From: Mycobacterium montefiorense
GTDB lineage: Bacteria; Actinomycetota; Actinomycetes; Mycobacteriales; Mycobacteriaceae
Assembly: GCF_003112775.1 (NCBI RefSeq)
Contig: NZ_BFCH01000018.1
Location: forward strand, 610,362 to 674,361
Length of the DNA: 64,000 nucleotides
Direction of reading: 5' to 3'
Shown piece by piece: positions 17,693 to 27,700 of the stretch. Under the pieces are notes generated by a model that saw only the letters and a list, made by a program, of their open reading frames with translations, was not told the DNA's origin and made no database searches. Positions within the stretch are counted from its first letter, which is position 1. Every line of letters starts with the position of its first letter. Position numbers and translations under genes: made by a program.

Positions 17693-18031
17693 TCAGCGGT
17701 GCTCTTCGTCGCCTGTTCGGCTTTCACGGAGGCCCTCCCTCGACAACGCCCTGAGAAAGCCGTATGCGTGCATCCCGGTTTTGCCGGGATTCCGCACGAT
17801 CCATTCGTTGATGCTTCCCAGCGCCGTGGCTAAATGGTCGCGTTTGATCCGCACCAGGTAGGTCTGTCGATCGTCGTCGGGATCGTCGCTGGATTCGGCT
17901 ACCGCAACGGGATTTTTGAACGCGTAGGCAATGCCGTGCACGGAATCATGATTGAGCGCCCAGTGAAGTTCGTTGGGCCGCAGTCCGTTCACCGCAATGT
18001 TGCGGTAGCCGTCGTCGTCTGAATTGCTCAC
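17693..18031 (-). CDS. hypothetical protein (about 112 aa)
   Basis: A soluble 112-residue protein with no signal peptide or TM segment. It reads as a compact mixed fold (GYRNIAVNGLRPNELHWALNH, TYLVRIKRDHLATAL, INEWIVRN) with an acidic patch ESSDDPDDD. I do not recognise the family. GTG at 18031 is preferred because GGAGGAGGA lies about 11 bases upstream; a TTG at 18085 is the longest start. It lies upstream of the kinase pair in the same direction, separated by 175 bp. Confidence 0.6.
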   Translation of the reverse strand: MSNSDDDGYRNIAVNGLRPNELHWALNHDSVHGIAYAFKNPVAVAESSDDPDDDRQTYLVRIKRDHLATALGSINEWIVRNPGKTGMHAYGFLRALSREGLRESRTGDEEHR

Positions 18032-18124
18032 CTGGCCGATGGTCCTCCTCCGGAAACGCGAGAAAGTAAATGACGGTGGGCGCAAGATGAAGTCGCACAG
18101 GCAATTCGACGACCGTTTGAACGT

Positions 18125-18340
18125 GTGTCACCGCACCGAAACCGGGCGCTTGCCTGGGTGTCGTCGGTGGCACGCCGAATCGGGGCATGGGCCCCGACGT
18201 TCTGCCGGGAATTGCACCGCCTCATCTATCCACCGTGGCACAGCACCGTGGTCGGCGCCATCGGAGCGCAACAGCGCAGGCGGCGATGCAACCGTTGCGG
18301 GGCATCCGGTTTCGCACCTCAGCGGGCGCGAGCGTCGTAG
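18125..18340 (+). CDS. possible small Arg-rich protein with CxxC
   Basis: A 71-codon frame from GTG with about three quarters of its third positions G or C, as expected of a real gene here, in an otherwise empty 346-bp gap. The product is basic (GAQQRRRRCNRCGASG) with one CxxC and a Trp-containing segment (RELHRLIYPPWH). There is no recognisable domain and no clear ribosome-binding site. It may be a small gene or chance. The flanking parts of the gap (18032-18124 and 18341-18378) hold only the presumed promoters. Confidence 0.3.
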   Translation: MSPHRNRALAWVSSVARRIGAWAPTFCRELHRLIYPPWHSTVVGAIGAQQRRRRCNRCGASGFAPQRARAS

Positions 18341-18378
18341 AGTAGCCCGCGACCCATCACCGTTTGCTGGGAGGACGC

Positions 18379-18864
18379 ATGACCGAACGTATCGAGATTC
18401 AGCGCACGATCCCGGCACCGGCACCCGATATCTTCGGGCTGTTGTGCGATCCGCAGGGCCACGTGGCCATCGACTCGACGGGGATGCTCCAAGACGCCGA
18501 CGGCGACCCAGTAGGCGCGGCCGGCGACAGCTTTGTCGTCCATATGGACCGTGCGGCACTCAACGACTATCCACAGCTCGGCAGGTACGACGTCACGGTC
18601 GAGATCAAGGAGTTCGAACCCGACCGACTGATCTCGTGGACGGTTCTCGGCCAGCTTCGCCCCCAGATCGGTCACGTCTACGGGTTCCAGCTTGAGCCGG
18701 CCGAGGATGCGGCGGCCACCGTCGTCACCTCGTTCTACGACTGGTCGAAGATCGACCCGAAGTGGCGCGAAGCCGGAATTTTCCCGGTGATCTCCGAGGG
18801 CGCCCTGCGGGCGACGCTGGGCATTCTCGACCGCACCGTGCGCCGGGGATACCCGCGGGGTTAA
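18379..18864 (+). CDS. SRPBCC-fold (START/Bet v1-like) protein
   Basis: A 161-residue soluble protein with the helix-grip pattern: IQRTIPAPAPDIFGLLCDPQGH at the start, VTVEIKEFEPDRLISWTVLG in the middle, and VVTSFYDWS. It then ends in a long helix (ALRATLGILDRTV). Such proteins bind hydrophobic ligands or act as cyclases/aromatases; no catalytic residues can be assigned. GGGAGG lies just upstream of ATG 18379. It converges with the pyrimidine-reductase-like gene 41 bp downstream. Confidence 0.82.
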   Translation: MTERIEIQRTIPAPAPDIFGLLCDPQGHVAIDSTGMLQDADGDPVGAAGDSFVVHMDRAALNDYPQLGRYDVTVEIKEFEPDRLISWTVLGQLRPQIGHVYGFQLEPAEDAAATVVTSFYDWSKIDPKWREAGIFPVISEGALRATLGILDRTVRRGYPRG

Positions 18865-18905
18865 CCGGCCGGGCCGCATCGGCGCCCGCCCAAAACGGTT
18901 CGCAA

Positions 18906-19664
18906 TCAGCGGCGATACTTCAAGAACAGGTAGTCGTCATAGACCAATGCGTGTTTGAGGCGCAACGTGGCAGGTAGCGGCAATCGCGACGGCTGCTGTC
19001 GGTGGTCGATCGGTTGGCTAGCCGCCAGCTTGGGAGCCAGCGTTACGCAGACCTCCACCACGACGTCGGCGTCCACGAGCTCGTCGAGCAGGGTTGGCCC
19101 GCCCTCACAGAGGACTCGGGACAGTCCGTGTGAGCGCAGCAGGGCAACAGCGCGCCTGACGTCCACGGTGTCCTCACCCGCCACCAAGACGCCGCATCGT
19201 TGATCGCTGCTGCTGTTGTGCCGCGCGGCAGTCTCCGCGCAGGTCACCAGCAGGGGTGGCTGGCCGGGGTCGCTGACCAGTATGGTCGGCAGTTCGCCGG
19301 TTTGGCTGATCACGGCAATGGGGGGCGGCTTGCTCTTGCCGTCCTGTTGGCGTTGGGCAAGTTGTGCGTCGCTGAGCCGCACCGGACCGTAATTCTCGGC
19401 GCGCGCGGTGGCCGCGCCGACCAGAACGACGTCGGCGAACCCTCGCAGGATCTTCAGCAGTTGTTGGTCGGTCTGACTCGACAACGGCCCGGCGCGACCG
19501 CCGAACACGGCGGCACCGTCGGCGCTGTAGATCATGTTGACGCGCACGCCCTCTGGGGGCTCGGCATAGAACGACGCGAGTTCAAAGACGTCGTTGACCG
19601 TGCCCACGCGCGGCGAATCGTTCACCGTGTCCGCTTGGCGGCGGTAACGATCGGATGCGGTCAT
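18906..19664 (-). CDS. RibD C-terminal-like (pyrimidine reductase/DHFR-fold) protein
   Basis: A 252-residue RibD_C-family NADPH reductase-fold protein. Visible features are VRVNMIYSADGAAVFGGRAG (substrate/strand A region), DVVLVGAATARAENYGPVR and VLCEGGPTLLDELV (conserved glycine turn). The deaminase half of bifunctional RibD is absent. It resembles the stand-alone mycobacterial protein Rv2671-type. Its ATG overlaps the stop of the upstream flavin-reductase-like gene by four bases, so the pair is an operon. A role in flavin or deazaflavin-related reduction is possible; the true substrate is unproven. Confidence 0.85.
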   Translation of the reverse strand: MTASDRYRRQADTVNDSPRVGTVNDVFELASFYAEPPEGVRVNMIYSADGAAVFGGRAGPLSSQTDQQLLKILRGFADVVLVGAATARAENYGPVRLSDAQLAQRQQDGKSKPPPIAVISQTGELPTILVSDPGQPPLLVTCAETAARHNSSSDQRCGVLVAGEDTVDVRRAVALLRSHGLSRVLCEGGPTLLDELVDADVVVEVCVTLAPKLAASQPIDHRQQPSRLPLPATLRLKHALVYDDYLFLKYRR

Positions 19665-20158
19665 GCCTCGTGGCCCGGGTCAAGCGAGCGCACATCTTCG
19701 AAGGACACCCATTGCTCCTCGTCGGTCGGTGGGTCACCGTCCAGCGGTTCCAGCAGATGCCCGACGTGATCGCCGAGCGGAACCCGATCGACGATCTTGC
19801 CGACGAACCAGGCGGCCGCATCGTCGAGGATGGGCAGCTGTGCTGGGCCGCGATGCCACCGGCAGCGGTCGAATTTGTTGGTTTCGTCTCCCGTCTGGCT
19901 GCCGAACAGTTCGACGACATCGATGTGTTCGATATCGAACACATGTACCGCCAGATGCGTGGCGTTGGCGGCCACCCGGAAGGTGTGGTTCTGCAGGGAC
20001 AGACCGACCAGAAAGCGCGGCGGAGAGATGCTGGCCTGGCAGGCGAAACCCACCAGGCAGCCAGCCGTGCTGCCGTTGGCCTGCGTGGTGACGACGAACA
20101 TCGGATAGTTGAGCAGCGCCACCAACTTCTCAAATGCGCTAACCCCCGGCTCGCTCAC
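19661..20158 (-). CDS. flavin reductase-like FMN-binding protein
   Basis: A 165-residue split-barrel flavoprotein of the flavin reductase-like family: MFVVTTQANGSTAGCLVGFACQ and SPPRFLVGLSLQNHTF form the FMN-binding core, followed by LAVHVFDIEH. It probably reduces free flavin with NAD(P)H or serves as a reductase component. It overlaps the downstream RibD-like gene by four bases (ATGA). The ATG start at 20158 is the only reasonable one. No partner monooxygenase lies adjacent. Confidence 0.85.
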   Translation of the reverse strand: MSEPGVSAFEKLVALLNYPMFVVTTQANGSTAGCLVGFACQASISPPRFLVGLSLQNHTFRVAANATHLAVHVFDIEHIDVVELFGSQTGDETNKFDRCRWHRGPAQLPILDDAAAWFVGKIVDRVPLGDHVGHLLEPLDGDPPTDEEQWVSFEDVRSLDPGHEA

Positions 20159-20271
20159 CCGCTCACTATTCCCCTTCGGCGCGAATTGGAATCACACCGA
20201 CGGGGATAGCCGTCGCGGCGCCGCTGGACAGGATAGATCGTCACCCGTTCAGTATCGCGAAACCGGCGCTG

Positions 20272-21399
20272 TTACTTCAGCGGGTCGTTTTCTCGCACTC
20301 CGCGATACATGCCCCAGCGGACAACCCCCGGCATCACTATCCGTTGGACTGACCACGCGGGAAGCCGGAACGCTTGCCCGGTGGGTAGGAAGACCTCCAG
20401 CCCGTCGGCCTGGATCCCCACCAGTGAACCCCACCGCCGTCCCGGCGTGCGGTAGGTGCGCAGCCGGCGGCCCGTGAACTCGGCACGAATGTTGTGTGCT
20501 ACCAGCGAATCTCCACGATTGCGCGCCGAGCTGCGCAGCGGGTCGCTCGCCGCGACATCCCCGACGGCGAAGACACCGTGATGGCCGGGAACTTCGAGCT
20601 CCGGAGTCACTCGCACGAAGCCGTTCTCGTCGAGCAGGTCGGGTGGCAGCCAGTCGGTGTTGGGTTGTACCCGGCCCACCGCCCAGAGCACGGCGTCGGC
20701 GGTGGCCGGCGGTTGTCCGGTGCTCCAATTGATGGGCTCACTGGTGATCTCCTGACCGGCGGAGCCGTTCGAGATCACCGCACGGTGCCCGGGGTGCACG
20801 CCAACACCCAATTCGCGGAGCCGACCGCGAATCCGGTTCCAGATCCGCGGGTGATACCCGCCCAAAGCCGCCTCGCCGGGGAAGTACAGGTCGATCCGCT
20901 TGTCCGGCCACGTGTTTGCGATGTTCACGGTGCTGCTGACTGCCGCTGCGCCGCCGCCGACGACGATCACCGAGCCGGCGGTGGCCAATTGGTGATGCGC
21001 AGCCTGCAGGCCGGCGCCGATCTCATCGGCTGATTGCATGGTCGGTTGCCGCCAGAAACCGTTGGTGACCCCGGTCGAGATCACCAGTGCATCGAACTCC
21101 TCGGCGATGGTCTGGCCATCGCCACTGCGCCCGAACACCGTTCGGGCAGCGAAGTCCACATTGGTCAGCGTGGCCTGAATCGTGCGCACTCGATCCAAGC
21201 CGCGGAATCGGGCGAACGGAATCCAGTAGTCGCGTGCCCAATCGGTGGGGCGGGAGAGCCGGACGCCGAGCTCCTGGCCACTTACCAGCGCGGACTTGAC
21301 CGAGATTCCGACGACATCGGCGTGCCGGGACAGGCGGATCGCGGTCAACAGCCCCACATCTCCCAGCCCCGCGACGACGACGCGCTTGCGCGGCGCCAT
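20272..21399 (-). CDS. NAD(P)/FAD-dependent oxidoreductase (NDH-2/AIF-like)
   Basis: A 375-residue pyridine-nucleotide-disulfide-type flavoprotein. N-terminal dinucleotide motif VVVAGLGDVGLLTA, FDALVISTG, the second nucleotide-binding motif VIVVGGGAAAVSS, the WAVGRVQPN stretch, and the FAD-contact motif GVFAVGDVAASDP near residue 285. No redox-active CxxC is visible, so it is more like a type II NADH dehydrogenase or ferredoxin reductase than a disulfide reductase. The C-terminus lacks an obvious membrane helix. It is a single-gene unit, divergent from the lipoprotein gene at 21632. Confidence 0.85.
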   Translation of the reverse strand: MAPRKRVVVAGLGDVGLLTAIRLSRHADVVGISVKSALVSGQELGVRLSRPTDWARDYWIPFARFRGLDRVRTIQATLTNVDFAARTVFGRSGDGQTIAEEFDALVISTGVTNGFWRQPTMQSADEIGAGLQAAHHQLATAGSVIVVGGGAAAVSSTVNIANTWPDKRIDLYFPGEAALGGYHPRIWNRIRGRLRELGVGVHPGHRAVISNGSAGQEITSEPINWSTGQPPATADAVLWAVGRVQPNTDWLPPDLLDENGFVRVTPELEVPGHHGVFAVGDVAASDPLRSSARNRGDSLVAHNIRAEFTGRRLRTYRTPGRRWGSLVGIQADGLEVFLPTGQAFRLPAWSVQRIVMPGVVRWGMYRGVRENDPLK

Positions 21400-21631
21400 T
21401 TAGGCCGAGTTCCGTTGTGCTGCAAGGACGTTTTGTGGCGATGGCCGTGTCGGGCTGCCGACGGTGGAATCCATGTGAGCCTCCTCAGACGCAACGTCCG
21501 GCTGCCCTGGCGCTCGGTCGCGGTCGGCAAAACTGTAACACGTTCTATTGAGTGCTCCGGGGTGCCGCCGTCGATTGCGGGGAACCCAGGCGAGGCATGC
21601 GAATTGGTGGTTCACTAGCCCGATCAGCACC

Positions 21632-22351
21632 GTGTTCAGCTCCCGGATCGCTACCGCCGCGCGTACGGCCGCGGTGGTCGCTTTCCTTGGCGTGGCTGGT
21701 GTGCCCGTGGTCTCGGGGTGTCATTCGACGACGGCATCTAGGCCATCGTCGGCGATCACATCGGTGGCCGCCAGCGCCGGCGTGTACGGCGACCCCGCTG
21801 CGGCTGCCAAGTATTGGCGGGCGCAGTCGCTCGAGGACAACTGCGGGCTGATGTCGGTGGCCGACGTGGTCGGTGAGATCACCGGAAACGAGCCGACGGA
21901 ACAGCAGATGATCATGCTGGCGCAGAACACGCCGTCGGGCAGCAATCCAGGGCCGATTTATGCACCTTCGGCCGATCCGAGCCACGAAAACGGCAACGGC
22001 GGTGTCGAAATGGCGGACTTGATCGTGCTGCTCGACCACTACGGCATCAAATCCACCATGTACTGGACGGCGCACCCGGAGACCACCGGCATGCCCGCGT
22101 TGCAGCAGTACCTGCGTGACGGGCGTAAGGCGATCGCCTGGGTCAATTCGGCGGTCATCTGGAACACCAGCGACCAGCGCACCAAGGCCGATCACTATCT
22201 TGTCGTCACTGGAATCGATATCGATAAGCAGCTCGTTCACTTGAACGACCCCGGCGCCGACCATGCCGACGAGCAGGTCAGCGTCGCCACCTTCACCGCT
22301 GCCTGGCAGCCCGGCGAGGAATCGATCGTCGTCACCGCGCCAGGCCGCTGA
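21632..22351 (+). CDS. C39-like peptidase-fold lipoprotein
   Basis: A 239-residue exported protein. From the GTG at 21632 there is a basic region, a hydrophobic core and a lipobox VVSGC near residue 29, so it should be lipid-anchored at the outer face of the membrane. The mature part matches the protein at 9321-9992: YGDPAAAAKYW, DNCGLMSVADVVGEITG (Cys), KADHYLVVTGIDID (His), VHLNDPG. Longer in-frame starts (21548) would bury the signal peptide. It may hydrolyse an envelope substrate. Paralogy with the earlier gene is clear from direct comparison. Confidence 0.82.
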   Translation: MFSSRIATAARTAAVVAFLGVAGVPVVSGCHSTTASRPSSAITSVAASAGVYGDPAAAAKYWRAQSLEDNCGLMSVADVVGEITGNEPTEQQMIMLAQNTPSGSNPGPIYAPSADPSHENGNGGVEMADLIVLLDHYGIKSTMYWTAHPETTGMPALQQYLRDGRKAIAWVNSAVIWNTSDQRTKADHYLVVTGIDIDKQLVHLNDPGADHADEQVSVATFTAAWQPGEESIVVTAPGR

Positions 22352-22471
22352 GCGTCGACGTCTTCACCGTTTCACGGCGCTTTGGCCACTAGCATTAGCC
22401 AGCGGTCCCGTGCACCCGCCGCGGCGGTCGAGGTGACGGATCACCGTGGCAGAGGAAAGGAACGGCTCGCG

Positions 22472-22930
22472 ATGACGACACCAGCCGACGACCATCGACA
22501 CAACCCGCAATTGATTCCGCGGCGGCTGCTGCGCGGCGGACAGCTCCATCACCCCGCCGTACTGGAGGAAGCCAAACGGCGCAGCGACAATCTTCAGTTG
22601 CGCTTGGCAGACCGGATCACAGCGTTTGCCGGGTCGATGAATTTCGTCTGGCTGCACGCGGCGTTGTTCGGCGTCTGGATGGTGTTCGTGGAACGCAATC
22701 CTTGGCCGACGCTGACCCTGGTCGTGTCCCTCGAGGCGATTTTCCTGTCGACCTTCGTGATGATCGGCCAGAACCGTCAGGCTGCTTTCCAGCAGGCCAG
22801 GGCCGACCACGACTTCCAGACTCAGGAGTTGGAGCTGAAGACCAACACCGAGCTCACCCGCCAGATTCACGTGCTCACCGAGGAATTGCACCGGCGGTTC
22901 ATCCAGTCCACGCCCGAGCGCCCCGTTTAG
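22472..22930 (+). CDS. DUF1003 membrane protein
   Basis: A 152-residue protein with two TM helices (about 55-72, GSMNFVWLHAALFGVWMVF; and 80-98, TLTLVVSLEAIFLSTFVMI) followed by a charged helical tail (QARADHDFQTQELELKTN). This is the DUF1003 signature. Function is unknown; members are small cytoplasmic-membrane proteins. The ATG at 22472 follows GAAAGGAA; an upstream start at 22382 lacks support. The next gene begins 65 bp later and is also membrane-associated. Confidence 0.82.
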   Translation: MTTPADDHRHNPQLIPRRLLRGGQLHHPAVLEEAKRRSDNLQLRLADRITAFAGSMNFVWLHAALFGVWMVFVERNPWPTLTLVVSLEAIFLSTFVMIGQNRQAAFQQARADHDFQTQELELKTNTELTRQIHVLTEELHRRFIQSTPERPV

Positions 22931-22995
22931 TCGAAGAACCGAAAAGGATTGGTAGGGCAGGTGGTTGTACGGACCGCCATTCGCGCGGTGGACAG

Positions 22996-23847
22996 ATGGT
23001 CGAGTTAGAGCAGGCGGTGCGCCCTCGGGTGCGCGCCGTCCTCCGTACGGTGGCGCGTGCGTCGGCACCGCGTCCCACCGCGGCCAAACATGCCGCCAAG
23101 GATTTGCGCCGAGACCTATGGCCGGCAGTGGTCGCGGAGATCCGCTGGGCGTTCACTTCGCCGCGCACCTGGCTGATGGGCGTGGTGGCCAACTTGGTCT
23201 TCGCCGTGGGGTGGTTGGTGGTGCAGCCACTAACGCTGGGCCGCCATCAGGATTGGGTGGTCCTGGTCGGAACCTACTTCTCCTCGTGGATCCTCGCTGA
23301 CGTCACCACCACCAACCTGCTCGGCGCCGATCACTATCGCGTTGTTCAAGCCGTGTCCGACGGGGTGCCGTTCTGGCGGGTGCTGTTGATCAAGAACCTG
23401 GCCCTGTTGGTGATCGTCGGGCTGCCGACCTTGGTGACGGCGGTGGTGTTGACCCTCTGGCTGGAAACCCCGGAGCGCCTGGCCATTACGATCCCCACGG
23501 TCGCGGTGCCCATCGTGTCGTGGCTCGGAGTAGGCAACGTGTTCTCGGTGCTCCACCCGGTCAGCGTCGAGCCGCTGACGCGGCGGTGGCGGCAGCGCGG
23601 AGACCGTCGCCGCACTCGCGGCTGGATCGGCGCACTCACGCTGCCCTACGCGCTGTATTACTTCGCCGACCCGATGAACGGGGTAGAGCATCAGTTGTTG
23701 TGGACAAAGCTGCCTGCGTTGATCTGGCCGGTATTCGGTCGCGACACGAAAAGCTTTGTGCACCTGGCGATTGCACTGTCAGTGTGGGCTGGGGGCAGTG
23801 TCGCGGCGGTGCTCTGGGTGCGCAAGCGTGGCCTGCGGATCCGCTAA
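22996..23847 (+). CDS. hypothetical multi-pass membrane protein
   Basis: A 283-residue integral membrane protein with about six hydrophobic segments (TWLMGVVANLVFAVGWLVV; WVVLVGTYFSSWILADV; LALLVIVGLPTLVTAVVLTL; ITIPTVAVPIVSWLGVGNV; LTLPYALYYF; LAIALSVWAGGSVAAVLWV). The layout is like an ABC-2-type permease, but no ATPase gene is adjacent. A charged linker RRWRQRGDRRRTRG sits between TM4 and TM5. The ATG at 22996 was chosen over an upstream frame that overlaps the DUF1003 gene. Its stop overlaps the convergent luciferase-like gene by four bases. Confidence 0.75.
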   Translation: MVELEQAVRPRVRAVLRTVARASAPRPTAAKHAAKDLRRDLWPAVVAEIRWAFTSPRTWLMGVVANLVFAVGWLVVQPLTLGRHQDWVVLVGTYFSSWILADVTTTNLLGADHYRVVQAVSDGVPFWRVLLIKNLALLVIVGLPTLVTAVVLTLWLETPERLAITIPTVAVPIVSWLGVGNVFSVLHPVSVEPLTRRWRQRGDRRRTRGWIGALTLPYALYYFADPMNGVEHQLLWTKLPALIWPVFGRDTKSFVHLAIALSVWAGGSVAAVLWVRKRGLRIR

Positions 23848-24767
23848 ACGGCGACCTTGCGCAACACCGCCCGAGTTCGGGCGCGGCTTTCGTCGTCGCC
23901 GAACAGATATCCGGCAAATTCGTCCACGCCGGCGCTTCGTATCTCGTCGATACGGTCGGCGACGGTGGCTTCGTCGCCGATCAGGGCGAGCTCTTCGGGA
24001 CCGGTCACGCCCTCTCGGTCCAGCATCGCGCGATAGGACGGCAGCGTGCCGTAGATCGCGAACTGTTCGGCGGCCTGGGCCCTGGCGCTTTGCGCGCCAT
24101 CGGTGACACAGACGGGCAATCCGGCCACTACCTTGACCGCTCCCTTCGGTCGTCCGGCCGCGGCCGCCTCGTCCTGCAGGGTCGGGACGACATGAGTTGC
24201 CAGCGTCTTGGGCCCGGTCATCCAGGTGAACGTCCCGGCGGTGCGCCGAGCCGCCACGCGCAGCATTTGTGGGCCCAACGCGGCGATGTACACCGGGGGT
24301 TCCGGGATCCCGGATACCTGCAGCGACCCGCGAGTCGTTACCGTCTCGCCGATTGCGTGCGCCGCTTCGCCGGCGAGCAGTGGTTGTAAACCGTCGAGGT
24401 ACTCGTTCATCCGCCGTATCGGCTTGTCCCACTGAACTCCCCAGTATTCCTCGCTCATCTGCGGGTGATTGACCCCGAGCCCGAGCTTGAACCTCCCGCC
24501 GGAAAGTGCGCTGAGGGTCAACGCGCGTTGGGCGGTCAACATGGGATGTGCGACCTGGATGGGCAGCACGCCCACCGCCAGACTGATACCTGGGACTTCG
24601 CGCAATGCAAGTGCTTGCATGGCCAGTAGATCGATTTCCCACGGAAGTTGGGCCGACCATAGAGTGGTGAATCCCTCTGCGGCCAAGCGTGAAACCTCGT
24701 CGATATACGCGGCCACGACGGACGGTCCGTCACCGTCGCCCAGGCTGTTGAAGATGCTGATCTCCAT
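23844..24767 (-). CDS. LLM-class F420-dependent oxidoreductase
   Basis: A 307-residue luciferase-like TIM-barrel enzyme, most likely F420-dependent as in most mycobacterial members. Features are MEISIFNSLGDGDG, FTTLWSAQLPWEID, LAVGVLPIQVAHP, GGRFKLGLGVNHP (phosphate-binding region) and YIAALGPQMLRVAA. AAAGGA lies upstream of ATG 24767; a longer frame to 24902 overlaps the carboxylic acid reductase. It begins 32 bp after the reductase stop on the same strand and may be co-transcribed. Substrate unknown. Confidence 0.88.
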   Translation of the reverse strand: MEISIFNSLGDGDGPSVVAAYIDEVSRLAAEGFTTLWSAQLPWEIDLLAMQALALREVPGISLAVGVLPIQVAHPMLTAQRALTLSALSGGRFKLGLGVNHPQMSEEYWGVQWDKPIRRMNEYLDGLQPLLAGEAAHAIGETVTTRGSLQVSGIPEPPVYIAALGPQMLRVAARRTAGTFTWMTGPKTLATHVVPTLQDEAAAAGRPKGAVKVVAGLPVCVTDGAQSARAQAAEQFAIYGTLPSYRAMLDREGVTGPEELALIGDEATVADRIDEIRSAGVDEFAGYLFGDDESRARTRAVLRKVAV

Positions 24768-24799
24768 CACGCAGTCCTTTCTTCGATTGCTTCCCGCTC

Positions 24800-27700
24800 T
24801 CAGCCGAGTAACGACAGCTGGCGCAAGTTGTCGGCGTATTTGTCGATCAACTCCGCGGAGATGTGCGGGATGTCGTTGTCCGGCCCGACCTCGCCCGCGC
24901 ACACCGCGGTGTGGAATGCCGCGGTCGGTGCGGCCGCGCCTCGGAGTGGTTTTTCCGGCTTGCGGAACGCGTGCAGCAGCGGGAGGATCGACTGCTGACG
25001 TTGCCGCTCAGGCAATCCCGTCAGCGCGGTCTGGAACCGGGCCAGCCAATCGTCGTAATCAGCGATGCGCTGGATCTTGTTGCCGGCCCGAATCAGCCAG
25101 TCCACGAACACATCCAGAGAAATGCCGTCGTCGTACGGGTTCATCACGTCGAACGAGCTGTAGCCTTCGGTGACCCTGGAGCCGATCGTGGTGATCGCCT
25201 CGGCGATGAAGTCGACCGGAAGGCCGTCGTAGTGCGCGCGAGCCCGGCTGCCCACGCCCTCGCGTTCGTAAAACGAATGCGGGGCAATGCCGGTCACCAG
25301 CAAGCTGAAGATCAGCCGGGTGAACATGTCCGGCACATTGAGCTGCCCACGGTATCGGGTGTGTGCGAGGATCATGTCGGACCGGAACACCGCGACCGGC
25401 AGTCCGCACACGTCGTTGGCTTCCCGGAGCAGCACCTCACCGGCCCACTTGCTGTTTGCATAGCCGTTGGCGTAGTCGTCGTTGAGTGGGCGATTGGGGC
25501 TCACCTGCCGGATGTCGCCGTCCTCCTGGAATTGGCCTTGCGGCACGGTCATTGCTACAGCGATGGTGGACAAGTAGGTGATGGGCTTGATGTGAGTGGT
25601 GATCGCCAACCGGATAAGTTCTGCGGTTCCAACAACATTCGGCCCGAACAGCTGGTCGTAGGGCAGCACATGGTTGACCAGTGCGGCCGGGTGCACGATC
25701 AGATCGACGGTGTCGGCGAGCCGTTGCCAGGTTGCGGGGTCCAGCCCTAGATTTTGGTCGGCGATATCGCCCGGCAGCACCTCGAGGTGTAGGGCGGAAA
25801 GCTCGCGGAACCGGTTCAGCAGCTCGGGATCGCCGCTGTCGAACGCCGTCTCCAGTCGTGTCCTGGCCTCCTTGGCGTCGCTGCCGCGGACGATAGTGAC
25901 CAGCTTTCCGCCCCGCTTGGTGAGTCGTTCCAGCCACTCGAGGGTCAAGAATCGCCCGAGCCATCCGTTCGCGCCGCTCAGCAGAACGGTATGCGGCGCG
26001 CCGGTGATGTGCGGCAATGACGTTGCGGTGGCTAATGTTTGGGCGCCCACGAACTTGTCCAACGTCAGGTCAGCGGCTGCAATACCCCTCGCGTCTTGCC
26101 CGTGAACAGTACTGAAAGTCGGGCGTTGGATGCCAGTACCGCGCTGAGTCTCGATGTAGTCGGCGATTTTCCCGATGCTGTTAGCCGGGCTGGTGATCAC
26201 CGAAACCGGAACCTCGACGCGGAAGATCTCCTCGAGCAGGTGCGAGAAAGTCAACGCGGACAACGAATCTCCACCGAGGTCGGTGAAATGCGCCTCGGGG
26301 CCGGCGGCAGAGGTGCCGAGCAGGGCGCGGCATGCTCCGGCCAGTGTCTCTATCACGGGTCGGTCGGCAGCAGTCTCGCGTAGCACCCGGATCTCGTCGA
26401 CCTGCGCGGCCGCAATTTCGGTGTACAGCTCCTCAAGGCGTTCGCCGTAGCGCTCCTTCAGTCTGGGGCGCAGTTGCTTACCCAAGCCGGAGAGCAATCC
26501 GTTCTCGTCGGTGAAAGGTTTCGTTTCCAGGATGAAGTCGACGGGCACTTCGTACGACTGCAGCTGCGCGGCCGCGGCACTCTGCTGAAGCGACTGATGT
26601 ATCGCCGCTTTCAATGCCGGACTGTTGCCGTATTCGGCCAGCGCTTCGGGAGTGGGCACGATGACAGCCAGCAGACTGGGCCGTTCGCTGTTGCCGTACA
26701 CGAAGATCTGTTGCACCAGTGGAGCCCCGGCGTAGATGGACTCCAGATTCGTCACCGCGACGAACTCGCCCTGAGCAAGCTTGAGGACGTTGTTGCGGCG
26801 ATCGACGTAGACGAGGTGGTCGGCTTCGATTTCTGCCATCACGTCGCCGGTCTTGTAGAAGCCGTCTTCGTCGAAAACCTGGGCGGTGATGTCCGGTCGC
26901 TTGTAGTAGCCCGGCGTCATCGTGTCCGTCTTGACGAGCAATTCCCCACGCGGATACGGCCGGTCGGTGAGGAAGTAGCCGAGCTCCGGGACGTCGACCA
27001 GCTTGTAATCGATGACCCGCTTGCGACTGATCACGCCGTCTCGGGCCAGGATGCCGGTCTCGGTCAGACCGTAGCCGTCCACGATGTGCGCACCCAGCGT
27101 CCAATCCAGGAATGTCTTCATCTCTGCGGCCAGCGGAGCGCTGCCGACGAAACCGCCAAGCACCCGGCCGCCCAAGACATGCTCACGCACCTCGGTCGCC
27201 GCGTCCTGCTCCGCGGTTGCGGGATCTGCCCCCTCCGCGATCCCGCGATCAATCGCGCCGCGGTAGTGCTGGTACAGCATCTCCACCACGCGGGGAACCA
27301 CTCCGAGTTCGGTGGGCCGTACCAATCCCCAGTCTTCGAACAGGGTGGACAGATCGGACTCGGGGACGAAATAGTTGGTACCGCCGGCGATGAATGCCGA
27401 TGCCACTGGCAGTCGGCCGCCGAGGTGGTTCAGCGGCATGAAATTCACGTTGAGCACTGGCATGCCGGGGTTGAGGAAGAACCCTGACGTCCACACCCTG
27501 GCGATCGTTCGCTCGGTGTACATGGCCCCCTTGGGAGTCCCGGTGCTACCGGAGGTGTACATGATCATGGCCAGGCGCTCGTCGCTGCCCTCGGTGAAGG
27601 CCGGGCCGGCGGACCGTTGTTGGCCGCGCTCCACGACGTCGTCGACCGTGGTGACGACAACCTGAGCCCCCCTGCCCTGCAAGCGAATGCGGCTCTGTTC

